From: Elmis aenea
Taxonomy: Eukaryota; Arthropoda; Insecta; Coleoptera; Elmidae
NCBI GenBank assembly: GCA_947652605.1
Contig: OX393577.1
Location: forward strand, 27,779,466-27,843,465
DNA: 64,000 nucleotides
Direction: 5' to 3'
Shown here: positions 51,201 through 60,200 of the stretch, piece after piece
Layout: each line of letters starts with the position of its first letter
How positions within the stretch are numbered: the stretch's first letter is position 1
The notes under the pieces: model-generated
Told to the model about the DNA's origin: nothing
Databases searched by the model: none
What the model saw: the letters and a program-made list of their open reading frames with translations, nothing else
Position numbers and translations under genes: made by a program

Positions 51201-54200
51201 ATTTTTTTCATTAAAATTATTCAAGGACATGTTAGTACGGACGCCATTGGTAGAAATAAAACAATTGTTTTTCTGAAAAAAAGTGTTTTTATGCCTAGTT
51301 AGTACCTACTAAAATTCAAAAAAATATCTAAAGCGGTATCAAAGATATTACGAAAAAACCGATATTTTTTTCAACTTTTAACACTCTGTATCTCAAAAAT
51401 ACGGCGGTTGCGGACCTACATTGATATGAACTTTTTTTCTTAAAATCATCCAAGGAATAATACACCTAAGGATCAGCATTCAATTATGAAACACCCTATC
51501 TATATATATAAAAATGAATGTATGTATGTTTGTATGTTTGTATGTCCTTTATGCATTCCTATACCATTCATCCGATTCTGACCAAATTTGGCACAGACAA
51601 TCTACAGGACCATGGGAAAAAGATAGGCTATATGAGAATTCCCAAAAAAAATCGCCCGGAAAAGATATTGAGGAAAACGTGCCAAAATCTTACACGCAAC
51701 ATTTAAATCGGGTCGTCAGGAACGAGAATTTCGTCAAAATTTGACAATTTGACAATTCGACGTGACCTTTAAACGCTCGAACCTTCTCCGATTCGACCTT
51801 TTCGCACATGTGTCGTACCGATTCGGAATCGTCTCGCCCTCCCCGACAAGTACGTACCAAACAATCCCACTTTCGAGTTAAATTCGGACCACGAACGAGA
51901 AAAAGCGCAGGCGCGCGCACGCACTACATACTAACGAACGTCGAAAGCCTTTAACAAAGGGCGATTAAAAATACTCGGGGGCGTCTAAAAATCGCTAACT
52001 TCTTTGAAGGGTCGTATAAAGGATCGAATTTTAATATGTGCACGTTCAGGAAAAAATCGTTTGCAAACGTTATTAAATAAAACATGCAAAAATGTTAGTA
52101 CCTACATGATGAAAACGTCTTCGCGTGCACGCACTGTCAAACTTTGACAAAATAATAGAAACGCTCAGACCTTCTCCACTTTAGCTTTTTGTACATGTAT
52201 CATAGCAAATCGGAATCGCCACGCTCTCCCCTAAATATACATAGCAAACAATCCCACTTTTGAATTAAATTTTGACTTAAGAATATGAAAATACGATGAC
52301 ACTGTACGAATATTGATTTATTCGGTTTTAAAGAGCAATGACAAGTGCTGTAAATAAAAATTTGAGCCAATCGATTGTTCATCGACCCGCTTAGTTATAA
52401 TCAATATATATCGGGAACATAGAGACACGGAACGTGCACCAAAGGAAAGGTAATTTTTTGCCCAAAAAGATTTCTACTCGGACCCATTGGGTGCGAGCGT
52501 GAAGCGCGAGTAGTTTGATTACCACTTTAATAGAATTTGAGAAGCATTAGGTGCGAGTGCGGAGCGCGAGTAGTACGAATATATTTATTTTAATTTAAAA
52601 TGCAATAACGAGTGTTGAAAATAAAATTTGAAGCGATCGATTAATCGCCTCCAAAAAAAAGTGACCCGCCTGGCTCAGCGCGAGTAGTATGACACAATTT
52701 TCTCAATTTTTTCAATTGCGAGTATTGTAAATAAAAATTTGAGCCAATCGATTGATCATCTTCGGCTTAGTATAATCGATATATCTCGTGAAATGAGCTA
52801 ATTAGGGACATGGGAATTGCACCAAACGATGAAAGATAATTTTTGCGCAAAAAGAATTTTACGCGCAAAGAGAATTCTACGCGCAAACCGGGATCTAGCG
52901 GCGAAGGAGCCTCGAAGGGCTTCGGAATCGCTATACATTATAAAAATGAATGTATGTTTGTTTGTTTGTGTGTCCTTTATGCATTCCTATACCATTCATC
53001 CGATCCTGACCAAATTTGGCAGAAACAATCTACAGGACCATGGGAAAAAGATAGGCTATATAAGAATTCCCAAAAGTTCTAAAAATTCACAAAAGATCCA
53101 AAATTCTCAATAGATACAAAAAACAAAAGATCCAAAATTCTCAATAGATACAAACATTCCCAAAAGATCCAAAATTCTCTAAAGTTTCAAAAATTTCCAA
53201 AAGGTCAAAATTCAAAAAACGGCCGGGAATGGCCGGGAACGTCTGGGAACGTCCGCCGAGCGCGAGCGCGCAGCGCGAGTAGTCTGTGATTGATAATCTG
53301 GGAACGTTCGCCGAGCGCGAGCGCGGAGCGCGAGTAATCTGTGATTGATAAAAGAGAATTGTAATCCCAAAAAAAAATTCACCGAGCGAAGCCGGGTAAC
53401 TACGCTAGTTATTTATAAATAAAGCTTTGAAAAAAATTATTACAAACGCACTTTATATTCTATTCTTTACTAAAAACAGCGTTTACCTATAATTGTCAAT
53501 AAAGAAAATATTGTTACTTTGATAATTTTAAAAAGTTAGCTGCTCTAAATATTACCAATTAACAAAACTGATTAACAAAAGACATTCTGTGCATAATTAC
53601 ACGTTTCGTTGTTTACAGCGGTCGAGAGCTAGTCAGGGTAAGACCATGAACGTACCTAATCAACAACACCAGCAAACCTTCATGGAACCTCCTCAATATG
53701 TTGCTGCTATTCCCATGCAACCTGTTATCACTGGATTTCCGTCTACTGCTGTATTATCACCATTACCAGTAAGTGCACGATCCAATTTGAATAATAGGAT
53801 TTAAATTTATGAAATAGTGCGTTCTATTATTTCAAAATACGTTTACCAATATCTTAGGTAGTGATAATATTTTTCCATTTTAAAATTGTAAACTGAGTCT
53901 TAAAAAATTTGATTTTTAACGTTTAACAGTGGGCAACAGTCACACACAGGGCCGGCGAGAGAGGGGGGTTGATGGGATAAAATTTTCCGGGCCTGAGATT
54001 CAAAGGAAACCGAACATCATCCCACAATTTGTTTTTTTAGGATCCATCTGTAAATAATATATTTACTTAGTGCCCATGTAATTTTCCCCCCGGGCCCCGC
54101 GACGTCTCTCGACGCCACTGGTCACACAGCAACAAGTTGCACACATACACTACTGTTTTTGAAATTCGCGTTTAAACATGGGGATCTCGCTTATTATAAT

Positions 54201-57200
54201 AGCTAGATGCTAGACTACAAATTTAAATTTGACAAAGTCGCTAAATTCGATGCTCATTGGATACATCTCAAACGCTATCCAAGAAAATTAAGAAAAACCG
54301 GAAAATACGATTTTTTAAAGTCATCTCTACCTCCTTTAGAGTATAAAATATTTTAAATGTGTAAAAATATAGCCTATGCAATTTTTTAAGCTAAATCGGA
54401 TGATAATCACTAATTTTTCCTTAGTCGATTCGTATTTGTTTTATGAGTATAGAAATAGCAAAATTTGCGCCCATGCGAAAACATAAAGTTGGTTGCCATT
54501 AAACAAATAAGAATCGACCTAATATAATAGTTATTATAGCTATTATAATAAGGGAGATTTCCATGTTTAAGCTTGAATTTCAAAAACCCTTTATAAGGTT
54601 GATTCATTTTGGTAGCTATTAGGGTTTCTCATATTTGACCATTTTGCTTGTCCCGGGATTCCGGGAAGAAATCGGCCTTTGTCCGGGGATTTCCCGGGAT
54701 CCCGGGATGTAATAAATTATGTCAATATATTTTTAAATAAATAACCCAAAAAATTAAGGGAACGGTTTATTACTTAAAAACAACTCCAAGTCATATATGT
54801 AATACATTTTGCTCCATGATTATTATAAATAATTCAATAATATTGGTGAGAGAATCATACATTTGGGAATTATAACCTTTCTATTGCAATTTCATATTTA
54901 TGAATACAATAATATAATTTTTACAATGAATTTTTGTAATGTGATTTAAGAAAACAAAGGTGATCTGTGCTTCAGTCAATTAGTATTTTTCTTAATTTAT
55001 AAGAAAAAGTCCTGCTGCATAAAATGCTCTCTCAGTCTCTATTGACGTAGGTGAAATTGTCTTAAGAGCATCTAGCACCAAAGAAACATCGTTCTCATCA
55101 ATAAAATTTCATTTATAAGCTATTTTGCTTTGAATTATCAGGGTACACAAAAATAAAACTGTAAAAGTATTTTGAAGATATTAACTTTGTCATGTAGACC
55201 GGGCTTCTTTGCGCCATACTATAAGAGAAAAATTATTTTGAAATAAAAAATAAGTTTTTCCATAATTTACTGTTAGTAAAGATATTTTAAGTATAAAATT
55301 CTGATAAGTTATGATAGTATTACAAAGATCTTAGCACAAAATAAACGAAAATAACACTTTTTTAAAATCCCGGGAATCCCCGGGACAAAAAGCATTTCCC
55401 GGGAAATATAAAATAGCTTAAAATGGACCGGGATCCCGGGAACCCGGGATCCCGGGATCCCGGGAAAGAAACCCTAGTAGCTATTTAGAAAGGTTTTCGT
55501 TATTGGTAATTGCTGTATATTCCGTTTTACGTGTTTATTTACTGAACAGTAAACTTGTAACAAGTGAAGATATATCGGAAATATTAACGAATGTTTCTGT
55601 AGACTTGTAGAGTGATGGGTACATAATAAACTAAGTGAATGTCGGCTAATTCGTTTAGAGTATACAAGTTTGTGTCTGAAATTTTTAAAAAAAGGTTAGG
55701 TTATGAACAAGCCTTAAGTCAAGCATGACATTAGCCAACTAAATTTAGTAAAAAAATTTTTGAGGTGTATAAACAAAGTTTGTCGATGCATCTTTAGCGC
55801 TAATTTTCTCGAAAACGGCTACGTTTATAGCAAAAAACAAAGAGAGACGAATTTTTTCCTCTCAAGTCGTAGTTTCTGATGGACGCATGACATTTTCAAT
55901 TTTATTCCAGAGAAAAAAATTCTGAAGATGGTAAGCGGATGACCTGACTATAAATCATACTTCCAATTACGTGTTTTCTTTCTAATTATCCCACAAAGTC
56001 AATGGGAAACACCCAAACATTTCGGCCAAGTTTGATAGCTCTAGCTTAAACGGCTAGGACGCAATCGATTTTTTGATTTTTTCTTCTTGCAACTTTGGAG
56101 GTCTCTAACTTTAAAAGGAAGCATTTTCGGATAACAAAATATTTGACAAATGGTCATCATTTTCACTCAGGAATATGCACCTACTTTTTGGCGGTGTATA
56201 ATGGGGACACTCTGTATATATTTTTAAACATATTTCTCGGGCGCCAAATTTATGTAGGGGTTTTGTCCTCTATTCCTGTAGCTCTGTTGGAGAATGTAGA
56301 TTCCAGGGGTCTCTTGTTGAATAAAACTTAGACAGTTTAAAATGGTTTTCTTTATTTTACTTTCTTTATTTACATAATATACAATTGGTGTAAAACAAAT
56401 AATTATTACTCAAAAGATAAGTGTGAAGCAGTTATTAATAATGGGTCCAGTATTTGCTTAATACCATTAGGGTTCAAATAAATTTAGGTTCTCATTCGGA
56501 TTGTGATTCTGAAGTCCGGACACGGGGTTACGGTATTGGTGAAATAATTCAAAAATTGAAATTCGGACTTGGCTCTTTTAATCGTGTCGCACCTCCGCTT
56601 AAAAGAGGCCAAGTACGGACTCAGGGTATGCTACGATATCCGTAAAATAATTCAAAGGCGGGAATTCGGACTTAGCTATTTTGATCGTGTCGCACCTCCG
56701 CTCAAACTAGTCTAAGTTCAAATATTCGGACTTAGCTCTTTTAATCGTGTCACACCTCCGCTTAAAAGAGACTAAGTACGGAAATCGGATCGGGACTCTT
56801 GGTCGTGTCGCACCACCGCCCAAGAGATCTAACGAAAGGATTTTCTTGCCTAGGTTTTACCCGCTCGTCTGTGAAAGAGGAATCAATGTAATTTGTGCCG
56901 GCCTTTTATACCCAAAATTTTGGTGTGGCTAGGAGAGGTGGTAACAGAGTAGGAAGATGATAACTCCCTACTTTGCGGCAGTGACGTCGAAACGTTATCG
57001 AAATATTCGTCGGAGCGGCTTATCGGAATTTTCGTTACATCCCCCTCTTTCTTCGGGGAAAAAAAAGTTTTTTTTTTTCTTAAGGGCATTACGACCATCA
57101 CGGTAATGTGCAAAATTAATAATCAAAAGTTACGGTTTTTCGTTTAAGAAAATCGTATACGATTTTTAATACAAAAATTTCGTTCAAGAATTTAGCATGG

Positions 57201-60200
57201 AAAATATGAACCGTTTACATTGTACTATTTTTTGGTACGAAAACTCCAATATATTTTGGTTACTTTTTAGTAACTTTTATCATATTTTGTTGGCACCTTG
57301 AGTAACCATGTCAAATGTTCAATTTGATCACAGAACAGAAAGCGAATTTTCAAATTTAACCTATGATTTAATGAAATGTAGACCTTTCTAAAAACTTTAC
57401 ATCATTATAGCTTATAACCCCGTTGTTGAAGTAGACATATGTTTTTAGGTGGCGCAGTAATTTTCGCTTTTAGACGAGTTTTGGTTCTTGCGTCACAGTT
57501 CAGTTTATCTTGAAAGACCTCTAGTTATCTAGTTCTCGAGTTCTTGCAGTACCAGAAAATCAGTACGCTACTATTTAAGAGATTCTCTTGAACGATTTCG
57601 TTTAACAAATGAATCAAAATAATTGACTCACCAAGAAGAATCGAACCTCCTATCTCACTTTTCAGTTACTAGCCTGTTTACAGTTGTCGCATCTTGTTGT
57701 GTTGAAAGTTGTTGTATGGTGCCAATAGCCAACTGTGTGGCTTTAGAAAATTTATTACTTCTATGTAGACAATAGACATAATTTTTATGGAAATGTCTTT
57801 CGACGAAGCTCAACATTCAAATGATACTTGTTGGACCTGTGTGGACCATTCTTTAGAATTGTGATGGATATGATTTTTCTTATTATCTTCTTATTGTATT
57901 GTTAATAACTAAAGTTTATTAAATACTCGTATACTTAATGTTTGCACAACATTAAATAATGTAACCAATATAAACCACGTGCCTCAAATCATTTATTCAA
58001 ATCATTATGCAGCGTTTGCCATAATTCATGAAATAAATTAAGCATTACAATAGGTATTATTTAGGTATTTATGTAACTAATTGTTTTTAAATCGCAGTAG
58101 CTATATTAAATAGAGGATGACCTGTTGAAATGACTTTTGTTCACAACATTTTACTATCGATTTATGGATTATCACAATGAATACAGTTTCATGTCATGTA
58201 ACATAAAGTACACGATAAAAAATGGGTAGTTCACACGGTGACTTTTAAAGTCGCGATTTTAAAAGTCGCGACTTTTTAAAGTCTCGTTAAAGTCGCGACT
58301 TCGATTTGACAGTTCGACATTTGACGTAAGCCTACCATATTTTTATATTTTGACATTACAGACAAATAATATACATTTTTGTTTGTCATCGATTTCCAAT
58401 TTATCATGTCCCCAATAGATGTTCCAACGATTTTAGAGCATTATCAACAAATAGCAACTTCAAAATAATTAGTTGCTCTACAATACTCGATGCTGCAATT
58501 ACAAGAGCGGCCATTTTTATTTTAAAGTCGCGACTTTAAAAGTCACCGTCTGAACTACCCAAAAGTTACGTATTTTTAAAGCATCGAGATTTCATTTATA
58601 TAAAACAGTAATTAATACATACATTAAGCTAACTATTGCATTTCAGTAGTAATCACTGAATTACAACTGCTTAGAATATTTTTGATTTATTTGTACACCT
58701 TTTTTTCATGTTTTTGTACATGGACTTTAAAAATTATACATAAAAGTCTTAAGTGAAATTTTTGATAACATTGCAAATTTATGTCTTACATCAATTCGTA
58801 AATCACATATTGTCCCATGCTTTATGTTTTCTTACTTAAGACGAGTTTTTAAGCGTTTAAACAAACTCAAATTTGCATTGCAACTTGATGGTTGCGTTGC
58901 AACTGACTTCTAAATTTTTTGAGGCAATCTCGTTAGCAAGAACTTTTATCCATCAAGTAGAAATGTCATTATATATAAGTTTTCATAAAAATATGAATAA
59001 TTCCAAGATTTGCGTAACTAAAAGGAATTTACTTTGACGTCAGTATTACGTATAAATTGTATCATTGTGATTTTTTTTTTACTTATTCTGTTATTAAATT
59101 ATACTACAAGAAATACGTGTCTATTTTGGTAAGCGGTATTTTCCTAATAAACCAGTTTTCATTTGCAATATCAAGTTATTGTTCAAAATGTTTAACGATA
59201 ATGTCTAATAATATTTCGCGGACTGCAATAAGTAAGCCAAACCTATTTATTAATCTTTACTAATGAATTTAAGAGAAAGGTTTAATACAAAAACACAAAA
59301 TGTATAGGTCGATGTATAAGTTTCTCTACCTGACTAATAAAATAACCCATATCAACTTGAATTTTTTAACAGCAATGCAAAAGTCATCTTTATGTCTTTG
59401 TTTATAAATACCTAAATTTTACACTCTAATTCTCATAATATACAGGGTGGTTCACATAGAAGGGCCACTATTGGGATATCATAAACGGTCAGACGTTTAA
59501 ATTTTAAAAAAATGTTCCCCTTTGACACCTATTCATTAATGCTTTAATGTTTTTAAAAAGTTCCATGGCACGCTAGATAATAAACAAAAATCAAAAAGGG
59601 CTTTTTTAAATCGCTTATAGCTCGGTTATACTCAGTGGCGGACTGGGCAGGCGGGACACCGGGAGGAATCCCGGTGGGCCGGTCGCTCTGAGGCCGCGAC
59701 CCACAGTACTTGTTATGATTTTTATGAAAAAATTATGCAATATTATTATTTCGGTTAGTAATAAATAAAGAATAAGTTACAACATCGCATAATTTTTGTA
59801 CCCCTGGCCCTCCCAAGCTTTATAAGCTGCCTACGTATCTGATTTGTGTCTCTGTTATGTCCGACGTTTTCGTTAAATTTCACCGTCCGGGCTGTGTTTT
59901 TGAGCACCAAGTGATATTGATATTATTTATACCTTACTAGAATTTTAGTTTTAATATTTTAGTAATTAATAAACAATTATAAAGCTTTATAAATGCAGAC
60001 TGATTCTTTACATTCATTGTGAGATTGTGAGATTATTCTGGTTATAGTTTTTAATCAAAGAAAAATGGAAAAACGAAAGTGTGCTCAAAAAGAGAAAGAG
60101 AAACGGCAAAAAGTACTTCACGAAACTGCTAAAAAAAGTTTCAAGTTAAGTGATTTGTTTGCTTTAACTTCTAAAGTTAGTGCACCTGATGTTGAAAAAT

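Noticed and set aside
57635..57705. tRNA-like T-arm (GGTTCGATT) on the minus strand
   Set aside because: No D-arm, anticodon arm or matching acceptor 5' strand could be placed; at most a tRNA-derived fragment.
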